Of a DNA stretch of 64,000 nt, positions 1 to 12,968 are shown piece by piece. A model generated the notes under the pieces. That model saw only the letters and a list, made by a program, of their open reading frames with translations. It searched no databases and was not told where the DNA came from. Both the position numbers and the translations under genes were made by a program. Origin of the DNA: Loxodes magnus (taxonomy: Eukaryota; Ciliophora; Karyorelictea; Loxodida; Loxodidae); assembly GCA_946699065.1 (NCBI GenBank), contig CAMPDV010000084.1:558001-622000 (forward strand), read 5' to 3'. The number at the start of each line of letters is the position of its first letter. Within the stretch, counting starts at the first letter, position 1.

Positions 1-1103
1 TATCCTTATATCATGTCAATTATGCAAAAAAATTTTCTTACTCTCATCAATTCTCCAAAAGTCCTAAATTCTTAGATAAATAAAAAATAAACTTCTCCAA
101 GAAACATACTTTCAAAGTCAGTTTGGAAATATTTGATTTAGACTAATTAAGCAACTAAGTTATGATAAAGATAAAAGCTTTAAATCTTCATATAAATAAA
201 CTAAATAATTTTAAGGAATTAAAATTAAAAATCCTTATATGAGTTTTGAAGATGACTTTCACTATAAACTACTGTAATTGTAGATAAAGAGTTAAAGAAA
301 ATTATGATAAATAAGTATATTTATAAAATTAGCTATAAATAACTCTAGGATGTTACTATAAATAAGATTCTTTCATACCTAACTCAAACTAATTAATATT
401 TAACTAATTTTATTTTAACACTATGATAAAACATTTGATTCATTTCTATCTAGTAATTTTATTAAATAAAAAATGATTTTAGATAGAATAGTTTGCTGTT
501 TAATAGAATTTACAAGAAAATATATAAGTAAATAATAATAAATCTATAATAAGATAAAAAATAAATTTTAAGGATTATTTATAATTCAAACTATAAAGCG
601 CATATTATACTCAATTTTTCTTTACTTTTTAACAATAAATAGATATAATTCTTAAATCCTAATTATTAAGTTAAACCTTAAAATAAAATTATTTATATAT
701 ATAATATCCCATTTACAAGTTCTTCCTACATTTTGAAGAAGTCTACTTTATTGCTTGTGAAAGACTAAAGCCATTGAAAATATTCTTAGTTGTATAAATT
801 ATTAAAAATATAAGAAGCTTAATTAAAGAAAATGCTATGATTGCTAGATACAGTTTAGCTATTAGGTAAAATTTTATCTTAATGTAAAACAATTTCAATC
901 TTATTGTCATGGGATGTAAATAAATACAAAAATAAGTAATAATTGCAAATAATTTTGTTCTAATTTCTTCTTTTACATTCTTTTATTTTTCAAATTGAAG
1001 ATATTATTGTTCGTAGTAGATAATCCTACACATTTAAGCTTATTTGTTCTTTAATAATAATCAACAAGATAATAGTTAACTTTCATATTTGGGAAGCATT
1101 GTT
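1..1103. other. AT-rich spacer, no gene seen
   Basis: Very AT-rich sequence with no recognisable protein motif, RNA gene or repeat related to the rest of the window. It lies upstream of the GYIP-repeat gene that starts near 1104. Confidence 0.5.
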
Positions 1104-2170
1104 ATGTTTAAAATCAATTAATTTAATCTTTGGACTTTAAAATTGTAAATAAAAATAAATTTTAAACTTAAAGATATTTATGCTTTAATTATCAAAGTTT
1201 AATAAAACTAAATTTGCTTTATTCAAAAAAGGTTTTCAAAGATCATTTCAGTTAAGTTTTGATCAAGAAAAGCTGCCATTGCAAAATAGAACAAATTTTT
1301 ATCAGTGTTATCCATTTTCAGTTCTAAAAATCATTCCACAAGGGAGCATGAGATTTATTCTCCTTTTATACAGAATTTTCCAACACTTTTATTATTGCTA
1401 TCCAATATTTTTCATCTGATTATAGATTAAACCTTATTACAACAAAAACAGCACCCTTTACGCTTTTATTCTGGTTATCTTACAGCAGTAAATCTTGGCT
1501 ATACGCTTTAACTCGATTCATAAAAAGATAGAGGGTCTTATTTAACAACTCCTATTTAGGTATCATTTACCAAAATTTTAATGCTTTATTTATAAGATAC
1601 TTCCTCTATTCTAATTTTGCAAATCTCAACATCGTTAGTATTTCCGTAAATAGTTCACTATGCTGATTTGATAGAGTTTTAAAAAATAATCAGACTTTTA
1701 GCTTGAAATAATAAATCTCCATATTTATCTTTTTTTTCATATCTATGAAGCTTTAATTCGTTAATCGAAGGATTTCAAAAGTTATACTTGGCTTTCAGTT
1801 TGAGCTTTGAGGATTAGCTGATTAAAGTGTTAGTTTAATTTTGTAAGAAAGGAGTTTGTAAATTTGTTTCCATAGGAGTTTAAATGTATGCCATTTAGGG
1901 TTACTACTCATACCACATCCCTGGTTGTATTCCTTGTTACATTCCTGGTTACATTCCTGGCTACATGCCAGGTTACATATCAGGCTACATACCAGGCTAC
2001 ATTCCTGGTTAAAGTCCATACCTGGATACATACCAGGCTATACTTCGGGATAATTTCCGGGTTGCATTCCTTATTATACTCCAGGTTACATTCCAGACTA
2101 ATTTGATTTTAATCCCATTTACATCTCAGAATTAGATCCTCCTTTAAGTTTATTAAAACCTAAAAAATGA
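1104..2170 (+). pseudogene. GYIP-repeat protein gene, copy 1, one frameshift
   Basis: With TAA/TAG as Gln and TGA as Trp, the ATG at 1104 opens about 300 codons that align along their length with the intact gene at 27702-28763. Shared blocks include LDSQK, SFTKI, LILQIST and NNK. The C-terminal part is a tandem tetrapeptide repeat of the type G-Y-I-P, read as PGYIPGYMPGYISGYIPGYI with small changes, from about 1907 to 2100. Near 2005 the repeat frame shifts by one base (net -1 or +2). In the new frame it continues as more PGY units and ends at TGA 2168-2170 after a DPPLSL block that the paralogue also has. I do not recognise the family. PGY-rich tails occur on some C2-domain and annexin-like proteins, but I cannot show a C2 fold here. 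The frameshift suggests a pseudogene, although an assembly error or programmed shift is possible. Confidence 0.6.
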
Positions 2171-4123
2171 AATAGTGTCTTTTAAATATAGAAGGTTCTA
2201 AATAATTAAGTGAGAAGAATAGTTTCCATTTATCTAAATTGTATAAGATAAAATATAAATATAAAAGTTTTAGTTCTTTATCATTTAAACTTCTTAAAGC
2301 AAACTAACTAATTAAAAGTAAACTAACTTAGTTTTTTATTGCTCTTCATTTGAATTAATACAGTCATAAACTGACTATGATTGCTTACTATTAAATACTT
2401 TAAATACAATTTAAATTATATTAGAATTCAAGTTTAGGTATTTTGCTTTATTTGGATTGCTACAGCTATAAAGATCTATTTTATAGCTCTTAAATATAAA
2501 ATATCATAGTAGATATAGTAAAGGAAATTTAATTGATTAAAGGAATGATTACTTTATTACTTATATTTCAACTGGAGCAGATCGTTAATAAGATAAATAA
2601 AGTTTATCTCTATTATACAGTGACTATTCTTTTTTATTTTCAAAGGGACATTCAATTTCTATTAAATTATTAAAGGAAAATATCTATCTATTATATTACC
2701 AAACTAGGAAGTGTAAGTTTAACTTTAAGTTGCAATTATAAATAATCTAAGATAATAATAAGAACATATTTGTTTCTTTGGTATTTCTTTTAGTACATTT
2801 CAATAGATTCTTTATAACTTCATTGAATAACAAAATGATTGAACTCGATAATAACTTAAATTTTTTTATATAGATAAAAGCAATAAAAATCACAGATTAT
2901 GAGCTATCATTGATCTAATTTCTATTCTGATTTAATAAGATTATATGAATGTATATGTTTTATCTCAATTAAGCAGGCTTAAATTAAAAGATCTTAGTGA
3001 AATTATTTTCTCTTTGCTAACTTAAAAATAAAATGGATATATTATTAAATTAATCTATTTTACATTATATATGACTTAGTGCATTTTAATTATTATTTAG
3101 ACTCTAACTTTCTATAGTTTATTGCTTTCATTAAGCTTAAGGAAATTCATAAAATCATAATGGAAATGCTTTTTATAGTAAAGTTATATATTATATTAAA
3201 CGCCTTTTCCGAAGATTATCTTAACTTAACTAATAATAAACAAAATTTAGTTAAATATAATAATATTTTAAAGCATTAATTAAGTTTTAATAGTTTATAA
3301 TATAAAATAAAAGTAAATTATTAAAATAACCTAATTATTAATAATTAAGAAAATAATACTTAAATCATATTATAAATATAAATTGCTCTTAATTTAATTA
3401 TAATTTATTTATTATTTTAATGCTAAAAGGTTAATAAGGATAGCTAATAAAGTAACTTAATTATTAGTTAGCATATTTTTATATTTAATATATTCTCTTT
3501 TAGTAAATAATAAAGTAATTAGTATTATATTTATAATTATCAATTGTAGCTTATAAATTAAAATATTTATTTTTACTTTTTTATATTTGTTAGTATTCTT
3601 TAATTATAGCTCCTTCGTTTCTCTAACTTTTTAAAAGCATATATTTGACTAGATTGTTAACTTATCCACATTTAATTTTGTATTGTTTATTTTTTAGTTA
3701 ATTATATATAAATTAAGGAAATTTTATCAAAATTTTAATATCTAATTAAAATCTGGAAATATCTAGCATCTGTAACTAGCTACTATATTCTCTAGATTTT
3801 TGTTAATTAAGATAATGATAGTATCATAAATTATTTATTTGTTCTTTCGACACATAAAAGAAAGGAAAAAGCTTTTTACTTATATCTATAAACTAAGAAT
3901 TCTTTAAAAAATATAGAAGATATTAAGATATAATAAATTAATAATAATAACTTATTACTATTGTTTGATATTATTATTTATTATAAACTTGTAATATTTT
4001 TATTTGTTTATATATTCTCCAATTAACTTATAATATTTTATAATGTTGTTTTAATATATTATTTATCTATTTTATACTAGTATAATTTATATTTACTTTG
4101 TTAATATAACTTATGAACTAAGC
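2171..4123. other. AT-rich spacer
   Basis: About 2 kb without a recognisable gene. Composition is close to a random A/T mixture with short A/T runs. I see no tRNA, knuckle motif or tandem array. Confidence 0.45.
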
Positions 4124-4135
4124 TTCTGTTTTTAT

Positions 4136-4500
4136 TTAAATTTTAACTTAAAGAGTTTTTTAGTGTCTTTAATTTCAGGAATTGTTTCCTTTGTTTATGG
4201 ACGTTAGTAAATGTTTTTAAATTACTATTTTAATATTATCTTGATCTCATCATTTTTCTTTAATTACTATTATTTTCTACTTATCGTTAATCTTCTGAGC
4301 TGCATGATCACTAAAATAATAGATAATATTTAAATTTATATCTTACTATCTAAAGTTATCTTAATTTTCCTTCTAGCTCTTATACATTTCTTTGATGTTT
4401 AAAATTCTCCTATTGCATAACTTTGAGTTCTTGGAGTATGTTTTGCTAATTGTAATTAGATTGGGATGTATCCTGAATAAAGATACTTTTTACATGAAAT
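4136..4500 (-). mobile_element. Gag-only retroposon, L family, decayed copy
   Basis: On the minus strand the end near 4500 reads as an L-family 5' end. An A-rich leader is followed by QDTSQSNYNQQNILQELKVM and then QQENF...NVQELEGK, matching the element at 26646-27375 almost residue for residue. The rest of the body is too decayed to follow to a zinc knuckle. A 12 bp direct repeat, ttctgtttttat, lies at 4124-4135 and 4501-4512 on the two sides and is the likely target-site duplication. The short length indicates internal loss or 3' truncation. Confidence 0.6.
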
Positions 4501-4767
4501 TTCTGTTTTTATATGATAATATAGAATACATTAAGAAACATAATTGATTTTACTTTTCCTTTCCTAAGATTTTAAATAACTTGTAGCTTAGGTTTAAGAA
4601 TTATTTTTAAGTATATTTTAAGTTATAATAGTTACATCTTTTATTAATTAAGCTGGGAACAAACTCTCTATTATAATATATTTCTTTATTCTAATAAATT
4701 AGCTATAGTAATAATATATTTAGATACTGTTAAGTTTAATATTTAGATAATTAATACTAATAAAAAT

Positions 4768-4846
4768 GACAGCGGTGGGATTTGAACCCACGCCCCGAAA
4801 GACTAGCGCCTAAAGCTAGCGCCTTAGACCACTCGGCCACGCTGTC
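4768..4846 (-). tRNA. tRNA-Leu(UAG)
   Basis: The reverse complement folds into a class II tRNA of 79 nt. The acceptor stem is GACAGCG/CGCTGTC, the D stem GCC/GGC and the T stem GTGGG/CCCAC around a TTCAAAT loop. The anticodon stem CTAGC/GCTAG closes the loop TTTAGGC, so the anticodon is UAG, reading CUA. The variable region is 11 nt. It is an ordinary leucine tRNA, not one for the reassigned stop codons. It is identical to the copy at 9159, and the two share about 40 bp of 3' flank. Confidence 0.95.
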
Positions 4847-6762
4847 TTAAAGTAACTTAAACTAAAAGCTTAAATAGCAGAAACAAGTAAATTATATATA
4901 AAACAAATAAACCAATCTTCAAATATGCAGCTACCTCTACTTTAATAAAATATCTTCATGTCTGAAGTAAGTTAAAAATAAAATAATTGAAACTTAGTTT
5001 AATAATCTATTATTTTATTGATGTTTGAACATTTACTAAAATTTGCTTAGTTCTACTATAAAAATATAATAATTTAATTTAAAGAAAATAAATAAGAATA
5101 TATTATCTTAGTAGCTTTATAATATCTGCTATTTATAGTAAAATAGTTATAAATAATATCTTTCTCATATATTTTTAGTTATAGTAATAATTTTAAACTT
5201 TTATTTAAATATTAAATAGTTTATTTAAAATTAATGCATTCAATATAAGTTTCCTTTTAAATTATAATTCTAATTATTACAATTAATTAAAAGCAAGCTA
5301 CTTATAATTATAGAAGATATATTTAATATTTATAGATTTAAATCCATTTATTTATTATAGCTTATACTATGTATACTATATAAATAAAAGATGAGAATTG
5401 AAAATAATAATATATAGCTTCTATTTTATTTTCTTTATATTAATTAATTTAAAAATAGCTTAGCAATATTATGCATCCATCATATTTACTTTATTTTGAT
5501 ACTTCTATAAACTTTATTTCGTCTCATATTTTATTTTTAACTATTATTGCTTTGAAATAACTTTTTATCCAATTTTCTATTTGTTTATTTTTAAGAGTCT
5601 TTCTCTGAAATATCATTAAAAAGGTATTTATTATTCTAAGTTAAGCATTTTACAGGCCTAAATTAGTTTCTAAAGCAAAACTTAGCTAAAAGCTTGATTA
5701 ATCTAGATTAAGAAGTTATTGGATATAATGAATAAAGTTTAAGTTATATGAATAAGCTTACATAGTATAAATATAAAAGGATAAACTAAACATTAAGAAT
5801 AAGTAAATTATTATTAAACTTAGCTAAACTTTATTTCAATTATTTAAGGAATATTATAATCTATTAAGCCATTAGCTAAGCAGCTTTATATTTGCTAGAT
5901 ATATTGCTAATTTTGGTATTTATCTATTTTCAATTTTATCTTTAACGGGTTGCTATCCTGTTTAGCATTCCTTTTTATAATCAAGAAATGGTAATTTTGA
6001 ATACTTCTATACTTAAGAAATCTAGCATTTTTATTAGATTCTAAGACACTTAAAAGATTCCTTGACTAAGTCTAAAAAGATTAAAATTTTGAAAGATGTA
6101 TAAGAATGTTAAAGATATTATAAAAAACTATATTATCAAAATTAAATAAGATAGATTTACGAAAGCTATAAAACTATATTTACTATTAAATTTGTTTTTA
6201 AGAGTGTTTGCAAATGTAAAACTGATTTAAAGCTATTTTCATATGGGATGGCTTTACACATTAATAACAACAATAAGTATCTTCAATAATGATATTTATC
6301 TCTTCAGTGCTATAATTATATCCTTTATATAAACATTTGAACCTTAAAATTAAAAGAATTATTAAATAATAAATGAAGGATATAAAGCTAATAAACTAGT
6401 TTGCTAGATTTAAAAAACTAAGACATAATTAATCCAAAATAAGTAAATTATACAATTCTACCAATTTTAAAGCTTTTTCTTTATATTTAAAACTTAGTAG
6501 ATTTCACTATTATAAAATAATAGTTTTAGAATTAACTAAGCAGAATTAAAGTTTTCTGAGTTACTAAAAGGTTAATTAATTACTAGTAGCTAATCTTTCT
6601 AAATAAAGATTGGAATGCCTATAAATAATATAAGATTTAAGCTGTAAATAGAATGTTAGCTGATATCATATAATAGATCTATTACATTATTATAAAGCAT
6701 CTATTTTAGTCAAATTAAAGTATTATATAGTTATATTTAATTTATTATACATAAAATGCAAA
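4847..6762. other. AT-rich spacer with faint coding-like patches
   Basis: No feature is certain. The T-rich patches near 5500-5620 and 5900-6010 have the texture of decayed minus-strand coding sequence like the retroelements elsewhere, but no motif can be read in them. Confidence 0.35.
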
Positions 6763-7473
6763 ATTTCTTGCAAAGCTTCTCTTCTTAAAAGGTTTCATCT
6801 CAGCCAAATTAAGATTAATGGACAATACTTTGAAAACTCAAAATTATGCAACAAGAAAACTTTAAATTATTAAGTTAAGTATAATAACTTGAAAGATAAA
6901 ACGAATTCCTGATGATTAATATACAAGAACAACAAATTAAAAATAAATAGTTAGAAAATGTTAAAATAGACTTATTAGAAACAAAATTCAACCAATTTGC
7001 AGAGTTAACGGAAAGCATACCATTATCTATGCTTTTGGTGAATAATCCAAAGGACGTAGAAGAGTAAATTCCAACAACTTATATTCCCTAGCGGAAAATA
7101 ATGACATATTGATACTCAAGAGACCAGGACACAAAGTAAGAAATTGCTATAAACCTTTATAAATATAAAAGAGAATTTATTGAAAATTAATGAGAAAATA
7201 TTTTTAGGATCTATTGCACTAAAGAAGGTAAATTTGCTGGAAAAAATACTAAAATTAAACAAAGAATCCCCAAAAATTTAGCTTGTAATTAATGAATTCA
7301 CTAGAATTGAATGGGAATCGATCTATCGAAAATCATTATAAAAAAATTAAAAATAATGAGAAATTATGTGGACTCGATCAAAAAATGTAAATTTTTTTAA
7401 TTTAGCAATAAACTTTTAATTCGTGATGAACCAAATAAAGGTGAAATCACGTTAATTAATTATTATTATTATA
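6763..7473 (+). mobile_element. Gag-only retroposon, L family, copy L1
   Basis: It starts with the leader atttcttg, shared with the copy at 26646. The encoded coiled coil begins LKIMQQENFKLL and continues in one frame for about 100 codons. A knuckle remnant PGHKVRNCYK follows in another frame near 7120-7150, and RIYCTKEG near 7207 in a third, so the ORF is broken by at least two frameshifts. The 3' end carries gatgaacc...aggtgaaatcac, which can fold, and then a (TTA)n tail. The first half of the CCHC knuckle is unreadable. Confidence 0.7.
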
Positions 7474-7849
7474 CTTAGATTTTTTTATTTGTTTAGGCAA
7501 TATTAAATCTTTAGATAAATAAAATTGCTACTTTTTCATAGCAAACTAGGGTTTTCCTTATATTAAATAAAATTAGTTACTTCGTGACTTAATCACCATA
7601 CGTTAAAGCTATAAGCATAATTAAATATCTAGTTTCAGTAGGAATTATATGAGCTACTATTATCAGTTACAATTAAATTAGTAATTTTCTCTTCTTTCAT
7701 TAACAAATCTTCTAAATAGTTATTTGGAAAATAAGTAGAAATTTTCCTTGCTTATTTAATAAAGTTAAACTAATATAAATTAGTTTTTTAAATTTTAAAT
7801 TGCTTAAAACAGTTAAAATCACTGTCGTTTAAAATAAGTTTTATAGTTT

Positions 7850-8630
7850 GAAATTGCTTGATCATTAAAGTCTTGGTATAATCTTCTTTCTGGTCTAATT
7901 GTTCTTGTTTTCTTACACACTTATTCCTTTTCCTTCTATAGATTTCTCCATTTCTGATAAAATAAAGCTGTTTTTTCTTCTTCCTCTCTTGAATTCAATA
8001 TTTTTTTTTAAATGCTAAAATTTCTGACATTTCTTATACAGGTATCATGTGCTAATACAAAAATAGCATTGCTTTCTGAATCTTTTTCATGTTGTGTAAT
8101 TTCCTGCGGTCTTTGAATTTCTATGTCCATATTGTACTCTAGTAGGCCCTGCTAACTTTGGAAGTTCTTCTGATTCTGCATATCATTTTCAATCTGTTGG
8201 TTTTCATCTTAAATCTTTCATATTTAGAAATTTTTTGACTGAATTGGTCTTGCTTGTAGTTCCATAGCGCGTCAATTTCTCTTTCTATTAACCAGTCTTA
8301 AGTTCATCAAATCTTCAAATCTTCAAGACTTTAATTTATAGGCTACTAGTTCTGTTACTTTCTCATTTTCCTTCCGAAGCGACTTAACCTTTTCCTGGAG
8401 GTTTAAAACACCTTGATGAGCAGTCCATTTTCATCTGACTAAAAGGATTGAACTCTGAGACCTTTTTGTGTAAGATAGTTTCGTCTACTTTCTCGGTTTC
8501 TCTTCCGAGGCTGGAGTTAGTGTAATTTTAGTGGTTTTCAGAGACCTATTTATTTTCTGATATTGTTGTTGGGTACTAGGTTCCTAGTTCCTTGAAGCGA
8601 AATTTTTTTTTCTGAGATTCTACATCTTTT
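7850..8630 (-). mobile_element. Gag-only retroposon, A family, decayed copy M1
   Basis: Minus-strand reading gives blocks found in the A-family element at 22410-23376: GRETEKVDET, then KVSEFNPFSQMKM, then EREIDALWN. The knuckle is at 8027-8068 and reads C-Y-F-C-I-S-T-W-Y-L-Y-K-K-C. It matches C-X2-C-X4-H-X4-C except that the His is Tyr, and the Trp before it is a TGA codon. Several frameshifts separate the blocks, so this copy is dead. The A-rich element start lies near 8630. No terminal duplication was found. Confidence 0.65.
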
Positions 8631-8639
8631 TTTAAAAAT

Positions 8640-9158
8640 TAATATAAATTAGAATTTTAAAATAGTGTAATGCAAGCACAAATCAATTAAATTTTTTCCA
8701 ATTCGAAAGAGCTTCTCCACTTTGTTCTTTATCTGCCATAGGATCATTATTAGGATTGTGATGGGAAATAGTTTTAAATAATTGTTAAGCTTATTAATTT
8801 CTTCTATTTTTATTCCGTTTTTTTTCATTCTTAATTAACTTGCGACATTGAAGCCTTAGTGTTAACTTCCGTTTTTAATAATTGGCTCTCATTTTATAGT
8901 TGTTGTATAGTATAAGTTAAAGAATTGATTCGTTAACTTAAGTCTTAGAATTATTTATTTGCTACCTCAAGGGACTAAATTTAAATTATTAAGTTTTATT
9001 AGTCATATCCTGTTAGTTCTTTCTGGATTATTTCTTAGTAGATATTTTTAAATGGTAATATTATTATTGATTTAAATTAAACTAAATAAACTATATTAGT
9101 ACTACGCTTTGATAACTATTAAAAATCATTTTATTCTTAAATAATCAATAATAAAAAT
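8640..9158. other. AT-rich spacer
   Basis: Nothing recognisable lies between the M1 element and the second tRNA-Leu gene. Some T-rich patches may be decayed minus-strand element sequence. Confidence 0.35.
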
Positions 9159-9237
9159 GACAGCGGTGGGATTTGAACCCACGCCCCGAAAGACTAGCGC
9201 CTAAAGCTAGCGCCTTAGACCACTCGGCCACGCTGTC
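9159..9237 (-). tRNA. tRNA-Leu(UAG), second copy
   Basis: This is identical over all 79 nt to the gene at 4768-4846. The anticodon is again UAG in the loop TTTAGGC, and all stems are intact. The flank after the gene (ttaaagtaacttaaattaaa and onward) matches that of the first copy for about 40 bp, so the pair arose by local duplication. Confidence 0.95.
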
Positions 9238-10040
9238 TTAAAGTAACTTAAATTAAAAGCTTAAATAGCAAAAATAAAATAGATAAATAATAATCTTACT
9301 TAAATATAAAAATTAGCTTTTATAGCTTAAGCTTATTTATATCTCTATTTAATTATATAATCAATCTCTATAAATAAAATCTAGCTATTTATAGCATTCT
9401 ATAAAGTAAAGGTATTTTCTTAATTACTCTTTAATATTTTAATTTAAGCATTTATTAATTAGATATACCTTAAAGCAACATCTTAGCTTTTATATTTTTG
9501 GTATATTTATTAAAAATTAATAGTTCTACAAATGTCTCAAAACAAGAATAAAGTACTTTTATTTAGGATTTTATTAATACAATAACTAAACTACTATTAA
9601 AATAGCACTATCAAATTTGAATGAGCTAAATATACTTATAATCATATTTTAAACAATTATCCATCAGAATATTTAGAATCTTAATGACTTAAGAAAAAGG
9701 ATTTGCTAGTCTTTTATTTATAGCTTAAAGTATCTTTCTTATAAATTTCCCATTAAATGATGACTTTAATTAAATATTCTGAGAGCGAAACAATTTCAAT
9801 TAAAGCTGATTTAAAAAATAATTTAAATTATGGATATAAAAGAAGATTACTTGGAAGAAATATCCTTATATTTGCATTAAATTAAGGAGAGAATTGAGAA
9901 AGAAATATTAAGCAATTTTATTTATATAATATGGTGACAATATTTTAAATCCAATAATTTAATTGATTAAGCTTATTTAGCCTATTTAGTTTAATTTGAT
10001 TTAAATAGTTCAAATGCTTTCATAATTATAATAATTTATA
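9238..10040. other. AT-rich spacer
   Basis: I see no gene or repeat here beyond the short flank shared with the first tRNA-Leu copy. Confidence 0.45.
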
Positions 10041-10045
10041 AAGAT

Positions 10046-10090
10046 GTCTGTGAGATCTACGCGTTGAAAGACGCGTTTTGCTACACAGAT
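10046..10090. ncRNA. 45-nt GC-rich double stem-loop, tRNA-like
   Basis: An isolated GC-rich island lies in AT-rich DNA. An outer stem TCTGTG (10047-10052) pairs with CACAGA (10084-10089). Inside, ACGCGT (10059-10064) pairs with ACGCGT (10071-10076) around the loop tgaaag. The outer stem resembles a tRNA acceptor and the inner one an anticodon arm, with no D or T arm. It could be a tRNA with both arms deleted, a miniature tRNA or a regulatory hairpin. The strand cannot be decided because both stems are near-symmetric. Confidence 0.35.
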
Positions 10091-11100
10091 AAATAAATAG
10101 GCTTTATTCCTCAGTAACTTTATAGTTACTATCTAAAGAGGTCTAATATCATAACTTCTTAACCTAAGTAATAAATTCCTCCAATTAAAACTAGCTAGAC
10201 AGGCTACTTATAAGTATATACTCTATCTAAAATCTTTTAAATGCATATAATTAAGTTACTCCAAATTTCATAGAATAATCTCAAATATCGTTACTTTTAT
10301 ATAAATTGTAATATCACATAAGTTTAAGCATGCTAAAGGCAAATATTAATTAAAAGGGATTGTATACAAATTAAAAGAATTCCTACTGGATATATAAATA
10401 GCTATTTAACTACTCTGATGAAAACCTTAAAACGAAAAAAGAGCTTATATAATCATTAAAAATATTTCTCGAATATAGTAAAACTTAATTGATGAAATTT
10501 ATTTCTGCATTTAATCTAATAGCCATAATGTTTATTTTATCTCAATCTAATTTCAAAGATTTTACTAAAATAAAATGATTTAATGCAATATTAAATTAAT
10601 GAAGCAATCAATAGAACAAGAAATAAATTATAAAGCATTGCTAGTTTAATTATTTTATTTAACTAAATTATAGAAAATTATTCATCTATTTACTATTTTT
10701 ATAATCCAATTTATAGTCAAACTTTCTACCTATATATTTTAAGATGTGTATCTTACATGTTGCTCAAATGTCTTTTTTAACTATTGCCTAATTATCCTTG
10801 CTGATTTATTAAAACTTTATTTCTTAAAAGTTAATTGTTAGGTATATTTAATTTATCATCTAAAATCATTTTTAATTAGTTATTATTGTTTTCGAAAAAT
10901 CATAAGAATAATAAGACTCTACATCTTTAAAGTTGCTTTTACTTTAATACTCACAAAAAATTCCTTTACTTTAATTTGTATAATCTAGCTAGATTTATGA
11001 ATCTATAATTAAAATTAGCTTAATAATCAGCATAGTAATAATTACATTCGAATTAAATAAAATAAATATATAGCAATAACCTTAGTTTTACTTATGTAAT
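10091..11100. other. AT-rich spacer
   Basis: No recognisable gene, RNA or repeat. Confidence 0.4.
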
Positions 11101-11250
11101 AGCTCTTTCTCTCTTTGGTTCCCATAATGCTTGGGATATTTTTTCATTTCTTTATTTCTTAACATCCTTATTTTTTACTCACTCCTTCTGATTCTACATT
11201 TCATTCGTGCCTTTTGTAACATATTTGAATAAAAAGATTAATTTCGCTTT
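11100..11250 (-). other. Possible decayed coding fragment
   Basis: A minus-strand frame here has coding texture, for example RHEWNVESEGVSKKQG followed by KKWKNIPSIMG. It has no knuckle or other named motif. It may be a fragment of another short retroelement or of an unrelated gene. Confidence 0.25.
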
Positions 11251-11563
11251 TAACCGCAACCAGACTTTCATAGAAGGTATTTAGAAAGTTATTTATAATA
11301 GAGGTAAATTGAACTATAGAAAGGAGAATATTAAAATTTAGAAATATTAGCTTATTTCTATAGTAAGAAAGTAATAATAAATAGACATTGTAGTAGAATC
11401 CTTTATATAGAGGAAATTTCTTAATTTAATTACCCTACATACTTTTAAACTTCGTTAATCTAATATTTTTTACTTGCTAGCTTTTAAAAATAAAAAGGAA
11501 TAGGCATTTTTAATAGAATTATTAGAGATTTTAGTAATTAAATAATTGAAATAATTGAGTATA

Positions 11564-12895
11564 ATGAGTAAAGAACTACCTCTGTCAGATTTAAAATATC
11601 TGTAATAAGTGAAATTTAAGTTTTTAATCAGATAATTAATATAAAGGGAGGGTAGTTTAAATGATTTAATTTAAGATTTATTAGATATATCTACACTTAT
11701 TAATTAATTAAGTCTACTAAGCAAGTATCTTTAAGCGAGGTATCTTGTATCTCCTTCTTACATTATCTAAAAAATTTGGTGAAAGAAATATATGAATATT
11801 AGAGTTTTATATAGCAATATTTTAATTTTAAGTATGATTAAGAAGTTTCATTTGAAGCTATATTCTAAAATAATAGAAACAATCAGCTTACTTTCTTTAT
11901 AAGCATACTGCTTATAAATGAATAATTCCTAAATAAATTAATTAAGGTATTCAAGGTATTATACAAATAGCTAATATATTATGCTAATTCATAACCAAAG
12001 GATATTACAATTTTTATTTGGATTATAGTTTAAGTCCATTTTTACTTGTTTAATAATACAAAATATACGAAAGATAAAAATCTAATGATACTAATTCCTC
12101 CAATTAATAGTTTAATATATAAAGTTTAAAAAAGAAGCAAAGAAGATAGAAATCTTTCTGGATAATGAAATAGCTAAAGAATAAATTAGAAGCTTATTTT
12201 ATCATAATGCTACTAATATAATAAATTGCTATTAAAATAAAGTATTTTCTACTTAAAATGATTAAAATTATGACTAAAGGTATTTAAGAAACCTTCTATA
12301 ATTATTATTTCAAACTAGTCAAAAAAGGCATAATGTAATCGCTTAAGTTGATTCAATTATAAGAATATCAGATAAGTTAAATGATTTAATTATTCCTTCC
12401 TACTAAACTACAAATTCAAAATCTGATTATTTAAATAATAATAGTTCAAATATAACTACTATCTCTTTCTTTTAAATATTAATAGCATAAATTAAAGATT
12501 AAGTCTAAAATATCTAAGAAGTTTCAAATTTAATTAAGCCTGCTAAACAATACGCTGTTTTAATAAATAGGACTCAAGCTTTTAGTTTTAAAATATTATT
12601 TTAACTCTTTTTCTTTAGAGACAAAGTTCTAACTAACTCTCAGGATAATACTTTAATTAATTTTAGCTAGTCAAGCAATTTAATTTGCCTTATCTTATCT
12701 TATCTTTTCATTTAATATAATTTGACCCATTTAAAGTGTGCTTACTCTTTTATTTCAAAGATATATCTACATTTTTCATTTTACTTTTCCAACAAAATAT
12801 TTCTTTTTTGGTTTCCAAGGAAAATTTTAAAAACTTTATATCTCAACTCAGGTACCTAAACTGAAAAAGCTAAAATCCCTTTCTTAGGATTGTGA
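11564..12895 (+). pseudogene. Decayed membrane-protein gene upstream of the REJ-like gene
   Basis: An ATG at 11564 opens a frame beginning MSKELPLSDLKYLQQ. The most natural reading changes frame in the first half: STKQVSLSEVSCISFLHYL is in a second frame. It returns to the first frame from about 12119, which is open to a TGA at 12893-12895. That part contains QIRSLFYHNATNIINCY and VQNIQEVSNLIKPAKQYAVL, typical of the extracellular stretch of ciliate REJ/PKD-type proteins, but I cannot assign it firmly. Multiple frame changes mark it as a pseudogene. It ends about 70 bp before the next gene, so it may be an older tandem relative of it. Confidence 0.4.
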
Positions 12896-12968
12896 GAGTA
12901 GTTTTAAAAAAATGCTAATCTAAGCTATACTCAAATTAAAATGATTAAAAGATAAATAAATTTATAAA

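Noticed and set aside
1822-2106. Short standard-code ORFs over the repeat region on both strands
   Set aside because: They are shadows of the plus-strand GYIP-repeat frame. The minus-strand Cys-rich reading is the complement of the same codons.
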